64,000 nt of DNA from Pelotomaculum schinkii (GTDB lineage Bacteria; Bacillota; Desulfotomaculia; Desulfotomaculales; Pelotomaculaceae). Below are positions 9,600 through 18,530 of this stretch, one piece after another. The notes below the pieces were generated by a model. That model saw nothing but the letters and a program-made list of their open reading frames with translations, searched no databases and was not told the origin of the DNA. Each line of letters begins with the position of its first letter. The first letter of the stretch is position 1. The position numbers were made by a program, and so were the translations under genes. The DNA lies in contig NZ_QFGA01000001.1 in NCBI RefSeq assembly GCF_004369205.1, forward strand, positions 806,001 to 870,000, written 5' to 3'.

Positions 9600-10949
9600 A
9601 TGAGTCAAGATATAAAAATATTGATTGTCGAGGACAGCCCCACCCAGGCTGAACAACTTAAGGCCACTCTTGAAAAGCATGATTACAAAGTCGAAATTGC
9701 CCACAACGGCAAAGAGGCGCTTGCGAAGGTTAAACTGCAAATGCCCCTCGTTATTATCAGCGATATTATTATGCCTGAGATGGACGGCTACCAGTTCTGC
9801 GAGAAAGTCAAGGAAGACGAACGGCTAAAAAACATACCGGTTATACTTTTAACGTCCCTTTCCGAGCCCACAGATGTTATAAAGGGCTTAAAGTGCAAGG
9901 CTGACAACTTTATTATCAAGCCATATAATGAAGAGTTCTTACTCTCCCGCATCCGCCATGTTCTGATCAACTTTGAGCTGCGAAAAAACCATGCGGCGGA
10001 AATGGTTACAGAGTTTTATTTTGCCGATCAGAAGTATTTGCTTACTTCAGAACGCTTGCAGATTATTGACCTTCTCCTCTGTACATATGAAAATGCCGTG
10101 CAACAGAAATCCGAACTTGAGCAATCATACCTGCAACTTCAGAAAGCTCACGAAACCATTAAAATTTTAGAAAAAAACTATCGCACCATTCTCGAAAGCA
10201 ACGCTGACGCCATGGTGGTAGTAAACAAGGACGGTATAATCCGTTATGTTAATCCTGCGGCGGCAGCTTTATTCAGTCGCAACGCAGAGACATTCCCCGG
10301 CGAAAAGTTCGATTATCCCATAGTTGCTGGTGAAATCAAGGAAATTAACTTAACCGACAGCAATGGAGCTGTCCTTACTGCTGAAGTACGCGTGGTGGAA
10401 ACCAACTGGGAGGGTGAAAACGCCTACCTTGCTACACTCCGGGATGTTACCGATAACGTTAAGTTAAGAGAAAAGCTGAGAATGCTGTCGTTAACCGATG
10501 AACTCACCGGCCTGTACAACCGGAGAGGCTTTTTTACCCATGTCCAGCAATACCAGGATACGGTTAACGCCAGGGACGGCGGACTACTGTATATTGATAT
10601 GGATGACTTCAAACAGATTAACGACACCCTCGGTCACGATGTTGGAGACAAGGCCATTATTGAAGCTGCAAATATTATCAAAAAGAGTTTTCGTGAGTCT
10701 GATATTATAGGGCGTATTGGTGGAGACGAGTTCGCTGTTTTTGTTACCGGCGCCGGTAATATAGACTACGACGTTTTTTTGGACCGGCTTCATGAAAACC
10801 TTCAGGCCTTTAACTCTGAGAAAGATCACCAGTATAAACTTTCACTTAGTGTCGGCAAAGAATATAACAGTCCGGAAAATCCCCGCTCCCTTAACGAGTT
10901 GCTAATCCGGGCCGACCAGTCGATGTATGAACAAAAGAGGCGCAGGTAA
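9600..10949 (+). CDS. Response regulator diguanylate cyclase, REC-PAS-GGDEF (WspR-like)
   Basis: This is the probable output protein of the chemosensory operon. The receiver (residues 1-120) has acceptor D55 in ISDIIMPEMDGY. A coiled segment follows at about 130-195, then a PAS domain at about 195-285 (ILESNADAMVVVNKDGIIRYVN). The GGDEF domain occupies about residues 285-449. The active-site loop is an intact GGDEF, and an inhibitory RxxD site (RESD) stands just before it, so the enzyme should make c-di-GMP from two GTP and be feedback-inhibited. WspR lacks the PAS domain, so this protein may integrate a second signal. The stop codon lies 3 bases from the end of the convergent pepF. Confidence 0.92.
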   Translation: MSQDIKILIVEDSPTQAEQLKATLEKHDYKVEIAHNGKEALAKVKLQMPLVIISDIIMPEMDGYQFCEKVKEDERLKNIPVILLTSLSEPTDVIKGLKCKADNFIIKPYNEEFLLSRIRHVLINFELRKNHAAEMVTEFYFADQKYLLTSERLQIIDLLLCTYENAVQQKSELEQSYLQLQKAHETIKILEKNYRTILESNADAMVVVNKDGIIRYVNPAAAALFSRNAETFPGEKFDYPIVAGEIKEINLTDSNGAVLTAEVRVVETNWEGENAYLATLRDVTDNVKLREKLRMLSLTDELTGLYNRRGFFTHVQQYQDTVNARDGGLLYIDMDDFKQINDTLGHDVGDKAIIEAANIIKKSFRESDIIGRIGGDEFAVFVTGAGNIDYDVFLDRLHENLQAFNSEKDHQYKLSLSVGKEYNSPENPRSLNELLIRADQSMYEQKRRR

Positions 10950-10952
10950 AAT

Positions 10953-12755
10953 TTACATAAAGGCTTCCACCTGGTCCAGAAGGATGGTAAACAAATCCAG
11001 TCCCTCCTGTACCGGAAGAGGCGCTGAAAGGTCCACCCCGGCCGCTTTAAGCAGGTCTAGCGGGTAGCCGGAGCCACCGCTTCTTAAAAAGTCAAGGTAG
11101 CGAGCCACCGCCGGTTCACCCTCTGTCAGGATTTGCCTGCTTAAGGCAACCGCCGCAGAAAACCCGGTAGCGTACTTGTAAACGTAAAAGGCTTCATAAA
11201 AGTGCGGAATGCGCGCCCATTCCATATCTATGTCCCGGTCGACAACTATGCCGGGTCCGTAATAATCAAGGTTAAGCTGGTGATAGATCTCACCCAGCAG
11301 GTCAGGCGTAAGGGCTTCTCCTGCTTCCACCCTGGCGTGAATGATTTTCTCAAACTCGGCAAACATGGTCTGCCGGAAGACCGTCCCACGAAACTGCTCC
11401 AGGTAGTGGTTGAGCAGGTAGAGTTTTTTGTCCCTGTCGGTCACGGTCTTGAGCAGGTAATCCATGAGCAGGCACTCGTTGACGGTAGAAGCTACCTCTG
11501 CTGTGAATATTTTATAATGGGCGTAGATATAAGGCTGTGCATTAAAGGCGAAATACGAATGCATGGCGTGCCCCAACTCATGAGCCAGGGTAAAAAGGTT
11601 GCTCAGGTTATTCTGGTAGTTCATCAGGATGTACGGGTGGGTCCCGTAGGGCCCCCAGGAATAAGCGCCGCTTGACTTGCCCTTGTTTTCGTAAATATCC
11701 ACCCAGCCGGCTGCAAGTCCCCTGGCCATGATTTCCCCGTAAAAGCTTCCCAGGGGCGCCAGCGCTTGTTTGATAATTTCCACAGACTCCGCATAGGATA
11801 TATCCCAGTCTACCTCCCCGGCCAGGGATACATACAGATCATACATGTGCAGTTGATCCAGGCCCAACCTCCTCCGGCGCAGGTCAACGTAACGTTGCAT
11901 GGCCCCGTTATTGCGGCGCACCGTTTCGATGAGGTTATCGTAAACCTGCGGCTGGATGTTATCTTCAAACAGGGACGCCTGCAAAGCTGACGGGTGCCGG
12001 CGCACACGGGCGTAAAAAATATCACGCCTCACACTGGAGCTAAGCGTGGCGGCAAGGGTATTGCGAAGCTTATGATAAGAACTATACATGGAAGTAAAGG
12101 CATCGCGGCGCACCCTCCTGTCCCTGCTTTCCATGAGACGGGTATAGCGGCCGTGCGTGACCTCCACCCGCGCGCCCTTTTCGTCTTCAATGGGCTCAAA
12201 GGTGATGTCCGCGTTATTGACCATTTTAAATATGTTGGACGGAGCCTCCGTCACCTCTCCCGCCTGTGCTATGATTCTCTCCTCGGCCGGAGAAAGAGTG
12301 TGGTCCTTTTGCCGCATAATTTCTTCAAAAGCAAATTCGTACAGGTCCAGGCCGCGTTCCGCCCGCCGAAAACCGGCCAGAGTCTCTTCCGGCAGGGCCA
12401 GTATTTCAGGCAGAATAAATGACACTGCCGTCTGCGCCTCGGTGCTGAGGCTGTCGGCCCGGTCGGTCATCGCCTGGTAAATAGAGTTGGTATTGTCCTC
12501 ATCCCGCCGCATACGAGCATAAGCATAGATCTTTTCATTGAGCTGCTGGAGGCGTTCCTCAGCCCGCAAGGTTTCCAGTAAGACTCCGGGCGACTCACCC
12601 AGACGGCCTTTAAAAGCCTGGATTTCCTTGACCATTATCCGCAGCTTTTGGAAATCCCGCTCCCATTCCGCGTCTGAAGCATAAATATCTTCCAAACGCC
12701 ATTTATACTGCTCCGGTACTTCCGCCCGGGTGGGGATTTTTTCTTGTATAACCAC
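10953..12755 (-). CDS. pepF: Oligoendopeptidase F (M3 family zinc peptidase)
   Basis: PepF is a cytoplasmic zinc metallopeptidase that cleaves short oligopeptides. The catalytic zinc motif HELGHAMH is present near residue 385, with the downstream glutamate in the FTAEVAST segment. With the start at GTG 12755 the protein is 600 residues, the standard family length. I chose that start because AGGAGGG lies 6 bases upstream and the protein then begins VIQEKIPTRAEVPE, as in homologues. The frame extends 62 codons further upstream, but that part is not conserved in character. The gene is convergent with the GGDEF gene. Confidence 0.93.
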   Translation of the reverse strand: MVIQEKIPTRAEVPEQYKWRLEDIYASDAEWERDFQKLRIMVKEIQAFKGRLGESPGVLLETLRAEERLQQLNEKIYAYARMRRDEDNTNSIYQAMTDRADSLSTEAQTAVSFILPEILALPEETLAGFRRAERGLDLYEFAFEEIMRQKDHTLSPAEERIIAQAGEVTEAPSNIFKMVNNADITFEPIEDEKGARVEVTHGRYTRLMESRDRRVRRDAFTSMYSSYHKLRNTLAATLSSSVRRDIFYARVRRHPSALQASLFEDNIQPQVYDNLIETVRRNNGAMQRYVDLRRRRLGLDQLHMYDLYVSLAGEVDWDISYAESVEIIKQALAPLGSFYGEIMARGLAAGWVDIYENKGKSSGAYSWGPYGTHPYILMNYQNNLSNLFTLAHELGHAMHSYFAFNAQPYIYAHYKIFTAEVASTVNECLLMDYLLKTVTDRDKKLYLLNHYLEQFRGTVFRQTMFAEFEKIIHARVEAGEALTPDLLGEIYHQLNLDYYGPGIVVDRDIDMEWARIPHFYEAFYVYKYATGFSAAVALSRQILTEGEPAVARYLDFLRSGGSGYPLDLLKAAGVDLSAPLPVQEGLDLFTILLDQVEAFM

Positions 12756-12887
12756 TGGTAGCCCTCCTGTTTTATTTGAATCTTTTAGTGCAATATAGTA
12801 CTTTCCATCCATTATCGATATAACCTTAATCTCTTCAAGGTGTATGAATTTATACCCGATGGGGATTCTATTTTTGAGGTGATAAAA

Positions 12888-13043
12888 ATGGAACAATGGC
12901 CTTGTTTTAATTGCCAGCACTATGATACCTTTGACAGCCACGAGGAAGATGCTCTAGCCTGCAAACTGAACCGTGCCGTAACCCACATGAACTGTGATTT
13001 TCAGGAACCTTTGTCCCTGGATCCCGGCCAGACCATCCCTTGA
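12888..13043 (+). CDS. Small Cys-rich protein of unknown function
   Basis: This is a 51-residue hypothetical protein. ATG 12888 follows GAGGTGA at a 5-base distance, a good ribosome binding site; the in-frame ATG at 12840 has none. It contains four cysteines (C6, C9, C25, C36) and several histidines (H11, H18, H33), suggesting a small zinc or iron-sulfur binding fold. It is rich in acidic residues. It is divergent from pepF. I do not recognise the family by name, and the function is unknown. Confidence 0.6.
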   Translation: MEQWPCFNCQHYDTFDSHEEDALACKLNRAVTHMNCDFQEPLSLDPGQTIP

Positions 13044-13151
13044 AGTTACTTTTAAACAAATCTGGAGGACAGGCGCCCTTTCCTCGAATACTGCCTGGAG
13101 CACGAGGACAGGATGAAGACGAGGAATTGTGCGCCAGATCTGACCGCTCCC

Positions 13152-14107
13152 TCACGAATCAGTCGCGGCGGAACCAGGCTGTCCAACGGATCCTCCCTGC
13201 CGCCTTGGCCGCAACAAGGTATCCGCCTCGATAAAAATGCGGCCCACTGCCGGTACTGCAGTTTTGATGCTCCTTTCAATGCTGTCTATAGCCTGCTCGA
13301 TCTGGTCGGTTTCCAGCCCGTCTACAAAATGCACATTGATATTAACCAGGATTTCTTCGGGGCTGATGTGCATCGTCAACAACTCCATGCACTCTGAAAC
13401 TTCCGGTATGCTGTGCACAGCCGTCAAGATTTTGCTCCGGTCCGCTTCGCAGGCGCTTTCGCCAATTAGGAGGTCCTTGGACTCCCTCGCCAGGAAAAAC
13501 GCAATGCCCGCCAGCATCAGACCGATTACCATCGAGGCGGCGGAATCATAGAAGGCATTCCCTGTGATCTGGGTTAAAAAAATCCCAGTAAAGCAAGTAC
13601 AATTCCCACCATGGCGGCGGAATCCTCAAAAATGACTGTAAGCAAGGCCGGGTCCTTGGCCTCACGCAGCGAACGCCAGATACCAAACTTACGCGTAGCA
13701 GAAAACTGCTTGTAGGCAATACGCAGAGCTATACTTTCCAGGAATATGCCCAGCCCGAGTATAATGTAATTTATGGTTGGGTTTGTAATCCGGTGCGGCT
13801 GAAGAAACCCCTTCGCACCCTCATAAACAGAAAAGGTAGCTCCCACTGCAAACATGGAGATTGCCACCACAAAGGCCCAAAAAAAACGCTCCTTGCCATA
13901 ACCAAAAGGATGCTGGACGTCCGGGGGGCGCATGCTCAGGCGCTGGCCTATTAAAAGAAGCAGCTGATTGCCGCTGTCGGCCAGAGAGTGAAAAGACTCT
14001 GCCAGCATGGCCGAACTCCCGGTAATCAGCGCCGCAGCTAATTTCACCAAGCAAATAACAATATTAACGACCAAGGCCGCCCAGATTGCTTTAACCGATT
14101 CTCCCAA
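13152..14107 (-). pseudogene. Cation diffusion facilitator transporter, frameshifted
   Basis: This encodes a CDF-family divalent metal efflux protein in two frames. The first part (14107 to 13574, 177 residues) has the membrane helices and the metal site HSLAD near residue 40. The second part (about 13570 to 13152) continues with the last helix (ASMVIGLMLAGIAFFLA) and the cytoplasmic C-terminal domain. The break is at a run of seven A on the plus strand (13576-13582, T on the coding strand). One additional T restores a continuous protein through GFFLTQITGNAFYDS. This could be a real inactivation, a slippage-prone tract or a homopolymer sequencing error. The rest of the sequence looks well preserved. 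Confidence 0.85.
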
Positions 14108-14504
14108 GAGAGGACTCCCCTTATAGAAAAGACGTCCCCATTATTGTGTTATGTTTATTAGAAAATATTACACAGTAACAATCTGCGCCTTGGGAAAATT
14201 CTGTTGTTAGACTTCAAGTAATTTGCTATCTGGGATTTCTATTAAGTATGAGATCCTAAGGGTTATGAATGTTTTGTTTGCCACATCATCATCCGTATAA
14301 ACTTCAACCCGGGATCAAAGTCCGTACAGACTCTACGATTTGTATGTAGGTCCTTTTAGAACCATCTTTGTTGGTAAGAGTTTTCGTTCTAGCATACATA
14401 GCATGTACATTATACCATTCTCACATCAATCTGCTTAGTATATTTTTGACGAAAATGGCACTTCCAGTTGAAGCCTTCAAACAGTAATGCCATTATTTTT
14501 TTGA
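14108..14504. other. Intergenic region with a transposase remnant
   Basis: This nearly 400-base AT-rich stretch lies between the cation-efflux gene and the PRPP-synthetase-like gene. The only recognisable content is the 31-codon transposase start at 14304-14399 (listed separately), preceded by a TATAAT box on the minus strand. The remainder shows no reading frame of note. Confidence 0.5.
14304..14399 (-). pseudogene. N-terminal scrap of an IS4/IS1634-like transposase
   Basis: From ATG 14399 the minus strand encodes 31 residues, including TLTNKDGSKRTYIQIVES, then a TGA. That resembles the first strand pair of IS1634-type IS4-superfamily transposases, which start with a short Arg/Lys-rich segment, NKDG and a Tyr-hydrophobic strand. 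Nothing else of the element remains, so it is a relic. The family is assigned from memory of the motif only. Confidence 0.5.
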
Positions 14505-15344
14505 TTATTTGTTATAAATACTCTCTTCTATGTCATATATCTTTATCTTTTCTCTATAATACTCACTCACCGAAGAATTTCGGATTATCGAATTTGTAGT
14601 AAATACTTTTGCTATTAATCCACTATTAAATAGATCTCCCTTAAATATTGATTCTTCACAATGAGCTACAAGCAAATAAATCTCTGACGCACCAAGCCCC
14701 TTTAATTTCTTGGCGCTCCGTATAAATGTTCCACCATAGCTACAGAGATCATCAATGATAATAGCTTTAAATCCTTTTTCTCGAATATCACCCATCACTT
14801 CAAGCTGTGTTATTTCACCCGTATCAAAATCCCGTTTTTTGTAGCCTACTAACTGATGCAAATCTAACTCCTTACTATAGCGTTTTGAAGCTCCTGCATC
14901 AGGAAAGAATATAAAATCTTTATTTGCATCAAAGTCTATTTCAACCATTACTTGTCCAAGCAAATTAATAGTAGGATAAAACGATGTGCACCTATCCAGC
15001 AATGCTGGGGTAACATCTGAGTGTGGTTCAACCACATCAACACCAGAAAACTCCAAAGAATTAATCAAATTACAAACATATTTCAAAGTAAATACTGACC
15101 TATTCTCAGTCCTATCCATCCTGCTATAAGGCATGTAATAAATCAGAAGAGAAGTTAATTGCTTGTATTCATCCAAGTAACTTTTGACAAATAACAATTT
15201 AATTAGATCATCGTCATTCTCATATTTGAAAGCAATTTTATTAATGCCTTGTTTTATATTGTTGTATATTTGTTTACCATTAACTCTAGTTTCCCCATTA
15301 GGATATGTTTCAAATTCAAGCTCCACATCGTTTAGTTTAATCAT
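14505..15344 (-). CDS. Ribose-phosphate pyrophosphokinase-like protein (PRPP synthetase family)
   Basis: This is a PRPP-synthetase-type protein that would make 5-phosphoribosyl diphosphate from ribose 5-phosphate and ATP. About 279 residues are encoded, shorter than housekeeping Prs (about 315). Visible motifs are the ATP/flexible loop YMPYSRMDRTENRS near residue 77 and the PRPP loop AIIIDDLCSYGGT near residue 197. This divergent, short type is familiar from phage and plasmid NAD-salvage pairs next to a nicotinamide phosphoribosyltransferase, but no such partner lies nearby. The gene is visibly more AT-rich than its neighbours and sits beside a transposase scrap, which suggests horizontal transfer. 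The start ATG 15344 has GGAG 7 bases upstream. Confidence 0.8.
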   Translation of the reverse strand: MIKLNDVELEFETYPNGETRVNGKQIYNNIKQGINKIAFKYENDDDLIKLLFVKSYLDEYKQLTSLLIYYMPYSRMDRTENRSVFTLKYVCNLINSLEFSGVDVVEPHSDVTPALLDRCTSFYPTINLLGQVMVEIDFDANKDFIFFPDAGASKRYSKELDLHQLVGYKKRDFDTGEITQLEVMGDIREKGFKAIIIDDLCSYGGTFIRSAKKLKGLGASEIYLLVAHCEESIFKGDLFNSGLIAKVFTTNSIIRNSSVSEYYREKIKIYDIEESIYNK

Positions 15345-15493
15345 ACACAATCTCCTTCTCCAACGTTAGTGCTGCATCTTCACCCTATAGGCCTCCCTCA
15401 TCATTTTGTTAATGCAAGTATCTTGTGATGCTTTTACACAAGGTTTTCCCATTCAATCATATTTAAATTCAATTTTCCCCATACTATGGACAT

Positions 15494-15509
15494 ATTATAC
15501 CATATTATA
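15494..15509 (-). promoter_or_regulatory. Candidate promoter -10 boxes upstream of the PRPP-synthetase-like gene
   Basis: On the minus strand two TATAAT hexamers occur 10 bases apart (15504-15509 and 15494-15499), about 150 bases upstream of the coding start. No convincing -35 box stands at the right distance, so the promoter is tentative. Confidence 0.35.
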
Positions 15510-15620
15510 TCACTAGCGTTGCATAAAATTTAATCGCGGATTCAAGTCAGAGTTTTTATACATTCTTAGCCTATTGCCCCTTGAACATTGTAGGCAAGCA
15601 TCTCCGTAAGAACTTCACAG

Positions 15621-15962
15621 CTATTTCTTCAAAATCCATATTCCTGCGGCCATCAAGCTAAAACCTACCACCGCCCTACCCACCGAAAGCTTTTCGCCGA
15701 CCAGAAAGATGGTGAAAACCACAATGAAAAAATAATACGTGAAAGACTGGACCGCAGCAACCAGCGGCAGGTTTTTGACGACATCGTTGGCGCGGATAAA
15801 GGCGGTGGCCAGGGCGATATTGGCGGCCAGGATCAAGGGCAGCATCAGGACATTGTAACGGACCACCGGGTAGAACTCCGCCGGGACATGTTTGACCTGC
15901 CAGGAGAGCATAAAAGAAAGCGCCATTGATCCAAATATAAGTAAACCAGCAATTACCGCCAT
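15621..15962 (-). CDS. Small membrane protein, drug/metabolite transporter (EamA-like) superfamily
   Basis: This is a 113-residue protein made almost entirely of four membrane helices. It ends in GEKLSVGRAVVGFSLMAAG followed by a lysine pair, a signature of the drug/metabolite transporter superfamily. The length fits half-size EmrE-like or EamA-like transporters that work as dimers. The substrate cannot be told. The gene lies between the PRPP-synthetase-like gene and the penicillin-binding protein gene and is not obviously in an operon with either. Confidence 0.6.
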   Translation of the reverse strand: MAVIAGLLIFGSMALSFMLSWQVKHVPAEFYPVVRYNVLMLPLILAANIALATAFIRANDVVKNLPLVAAVQSFTYYFFIVVFTIFLVGEKLSVGRAVVGFSLMAAGIWILKK

Positions 15963-16128
15963 TTTTTAGCAGCCCCTGTCCTTTATAAGAATTGATTACC
16001 AGAAAATCTTTTTGTAAACCTGGATGCTTATCTCTGAAATAATATAAACATTTCCCCAAATACATAAACCATACCATACCGGGAACAAAAGAGCGCGGCG
16101 GTATTATCAGGAAAATATTAAATCTTTA

Positions 16129-18267
16129 TCAGTTTTTATGCTCTTCATTGTTTTCCCGTATCGGCGGTTTTGCCGGAACTTCTTCTGGTTTATCCTGCTC
16201 TTGTACTTCACCTTTTGGTGTCTCCTGCTTTTTTTCGTCACCTTTTGGTGTTTCAGTATTTTCTGGCGTTTTCTCTTCCTGCTCCTTAATCTGCTCCTGT
16301 TGGTCATCTTTTTTCGGCTCTTGTTTTTCTTTTCCCTGCGTGTCGACCTGCTTGTTTAAAGCCTCCTGTTTCTGTTCGTCTTCCTGCGCCTGGACATCTT
16401 GAAGCCTTACGGCCGGTTCCGCACTGAGCCCCATGGCGCCGGCCATTATCGTTCTGAATATATCCGCCGGCTGATTGCCGCCGTAGGAGGTCAGATAGTG
16501 ATACCTGTCCATGTCTTTCTCATCGTAGCCCATCCATACCGCGGCGGTGTAACGGGGGGTAAAACCTACAAACCAGGCGTCTTTATTGCCGCTAAGCCCT
16601 TTAAATACTGGCGTGTCAGGCAATTCGGTGGTACCCGTCTTGCCGGCAACCTCAGCGCCGCGAATCCCTGCCCTGCAGCCGGTACCCGACTCCACGGCCG
16701 TGCGCAAAACATCTCTGATAGCGTTGGCCGTGGAAGCTTTCATAACGGCAGTTCCCTCCGGGTGGCTGTAAATAATTTTACCCTCCGGATCTTGTATATA
16801 TTTGATGGCATGCGGTTTTATATATACGCCCTGATTTGCAAACGCTGCATAAGCCCCGGCCATTTGCAGCGGGGAAACCCCTCTGGTTAAGCCTCCCAGG
16901 GCCAGCGGCAGGCAACGGTCATCATCTGTTAAATTAAAACCCAGTTTACCGGCCATCTCATAACCTTTATCGACCCCAATCTGGTTCAAGAGCCGTACCG
17001 CGGCGACATTGCGCGACCATTGCACGGCTGTCCGTATACTTATCTGCCCGTAAAAACCCCCATCTGAGTTTTTCGGTTCGTAGTTACCAACTTTAAATGG
17101 GGTATCGGAAACTATTGAATCAGGGCCGTAACCCGCTTCAAATGCCGGGACATAGACTGCAACCGGCTTAAAGGCCGAGCCGGGCTGCCTGGCAAGTTGA
17201 GTCGCCCGGTTGAAACCGTGCCTTGCCACATACTTTCTTCCCCCAACCAAAGCCTTTATTTCTCCCGTGCCGTTTTCCAGCAGGGCCACCGCAGCCTCCA
17301 CTTTTGCAGAAGGAAATAAATCAGACTGTTCGAATACTTTCTCAGCCTTATGTTGTATTTCGGGATCCATTGTTGAGTAGATTTTTAGGCCGCCTTTCAG
17401 CACTTTTTCCTCGCCAACAGCGCTGATAGCTTCGTCAATTATATAATCAGTAAAATATGAGTCGTTGCTTTCAATTTCCCGGCCGTCATTTAAACTAATA
17501 GGCGCTTTAAGAGCTTCATCACCTTGTTCTGTAGTAATAAAACCCTGCGCAATCATTTTTTCGATAACAATATTGCGCCGCTGGGTGGCAAAAGCCGGGT
17601 TTAAATATGGGTCATAACTGCTGGGCGCCTGGATCAGGGCAGCGAGCAGCGTCCCCTCGGCGACAGTGAGTTGTGCAGAATCCTTATTAAAATATACCTT
17701 TGCCGCAGCTTGTATTCCGTAAGCGCCTTCCCCGAAATATGCGCGGTTTAAATATAATTCCAATACTGTATCTTTTGAGTAACGACGTTCAAACTCTACA
17801 GCCAGGACGGCCTCTTTAATTTTTCGCCACAGGCTTTGCTCCGGGGTTAAGAAGTACAGCTTCATGGTTTGCTGGGTGATAGTGCTGGCGCCCTCCGTGA
17901 TCCGGCCTTCCTTGGAGTAGTTATAAAGCGCGCGTATGATTGCTTTTGGATCTACCCCATGATGCTTGTAGAACCTTTCATCTTCAATTGCCACAAAGGC
18001 CTGTTGAACGTGTTTGGGAATTTTCTCGACCGGAACAGGGATCCGGTTTATTTCACCGTGAATTACTTTCAACAAAGTCCCATTGTTGCCGTATATAAAG
18101 GAGGTCTGGTCGAATAGAGCTGCAACAGGACTTATACCGGACAAAGTGGAAAAAACATTGTTAGCATAAAAATAACCCCAGATCGAGATGTTCAATGCTA
18201 AAAAAATAAAAACCAGGCTACTTATTATGGCGGCTCTAATAAGTGCCTTGCTCCATTCTCGGGCCAT
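16129..18267 (-). CDS. Class A penicillin-binding protein (PBP1A family)
   Basis: This bifunctional peptidoglycan synthase polymerises lipid II and cross-links stem peptides outside the membrane. It has 712 residues. An N-terminal membrane anchor lies at about residues 8-32. The glycosyltransferase-51 domain covers about 60-240 (EDERFYKHHGVD with the catalytic glutamates, then ASTITQQTMKLYFLT). The transpeptidase domain spans about 300-610 with S-x-x-K in PGSAFKP, S-x-N in SRN and K-T-G in AGKTGTTE. The last about 90 residues are a low-complexity Glu/Lys/Gln/Pro tail with repeated ETPKG units, coded by short duplicated DNA. Such disordered extracellular tails are common in Firmicute PBP1. Confidence 0.93.
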   Translation of the reverse strand: MAREWSKALIRAAIISSLVFIFLALNISIWGYFYANNVFSTLSGISPVAALFDQTSFIYGNNGTLLKVIHGEINRIPVPVEKIPKHVQQAFVAIEDERFYKHHGVDPKAIIRALYNYSKEGRITEGASTITQQTMKLYFLTPEQSLWRKIKEAVLAVEFERRYSKDTVLELYLNRAYFGEGAYGIQAAAKVYFNKDSAQLTVAEGTLLAALIQAPSSYDPYLNPAFATQRRNIVIEKMIAQGFITTEQGDEALKAPISLNDGREIESNDSYFTDYIIDEAISAVGEEKVLKGGLKIYSTMDPEIQHKAEKVFEQSDLFPSAKVEAAVALLENGTGEIKALVGGRKYVARHGFNRATQLARQPGSAFKPVAVYVPAFEAGYGPDSIVSDTPFKVGNYEPKNSDGGFYGQISIRTAVQWSRNVAAVRLLNQIGVDKGYEMAGKLGFNLTDDDRCLPLALGGLTRGVSPLQMAGAYAAFANQGVYIKPHAIKYIQDPEGKIIYSHPEGTAVMKASTANAIRDVLRTAVESGTGCRAGIRGAEVAGKTGTTELPDTPVFKGLSGNKDAWFVGFTPRYTAAVWMGYDEKDMDRYHYLTSYGGNQPADIFRTIMAGAMGLSAEPAVRLQDVQAQEDEQKQEALNKQVDTQGKEKQEPKKDDQQEQIKEQEEKTPENTETPKGDEKKQETPKGEVQEQDKPEEVPAKPPIRENNEEHKN

Positions 18268-18439
18268 GTTGAATTATCTCCTTAATTTCGATCAGTGCAA
18301 GGAATGATTACCACAGTGGAAATATTCGCCAACGGCGAGAAATATCCTACCGTGGAAAAACGAAAAAACAAATTGGATAACACTGCAGTCTAAATCCTGT
18401 TCCCGCCGGCGCAACAGAGAATAAAACAACAGTACAAGT

Positions 18440-18478
18440 TTAACATGAAATTAATGTATTTATAATCAACAGTTAATC
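18440..18478 (+). promoter_or_regulatory. PHO-box-like direct repeat array upstream of phoB
   Basis: Four hexamers related to TTAACA recur with exact 11-base spacing: TTAACA (18440), TTAATG (18451), ATAATC (18462) and TTAATC (18473). Direct repeats of TT(A/T/C)ACA with about 5-base spacers, one helical turn apart, are the known PhoP-binding pattern of Gram-positive bacteria. Position about 50-90 bases upstream of phoB fits autoregulation of the phosphate operon. Spacing is exact; the sequence match of the later repeats is loose. Confidence 0.6.
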
Positions 18479-18530
18479 GAAGGTAATATTCTTTTAACTC
18501 AACTGCTTTAAAGTATTGATTGAGGTGGTG

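Noticed and set aside
11202-11675. 157-codon open frame on the plus strand
   Set aside because: Antisense to pepF across its HELGH region; a shadow frame.
16190-16290. Short tandem DNA repeats (TCACCTTTTGGTGT units) as a CRISPR or regulatory array
   Set aside because: They encode the repeated ETPKG units of the penicillin-binding protein tail and lack regular spacers.
16399-16890. 163-codon open frame on the plus strand
   Set aside because: Antisense to the penicillin-binding protein gene over its transpeptidase domain; no protein-like features.
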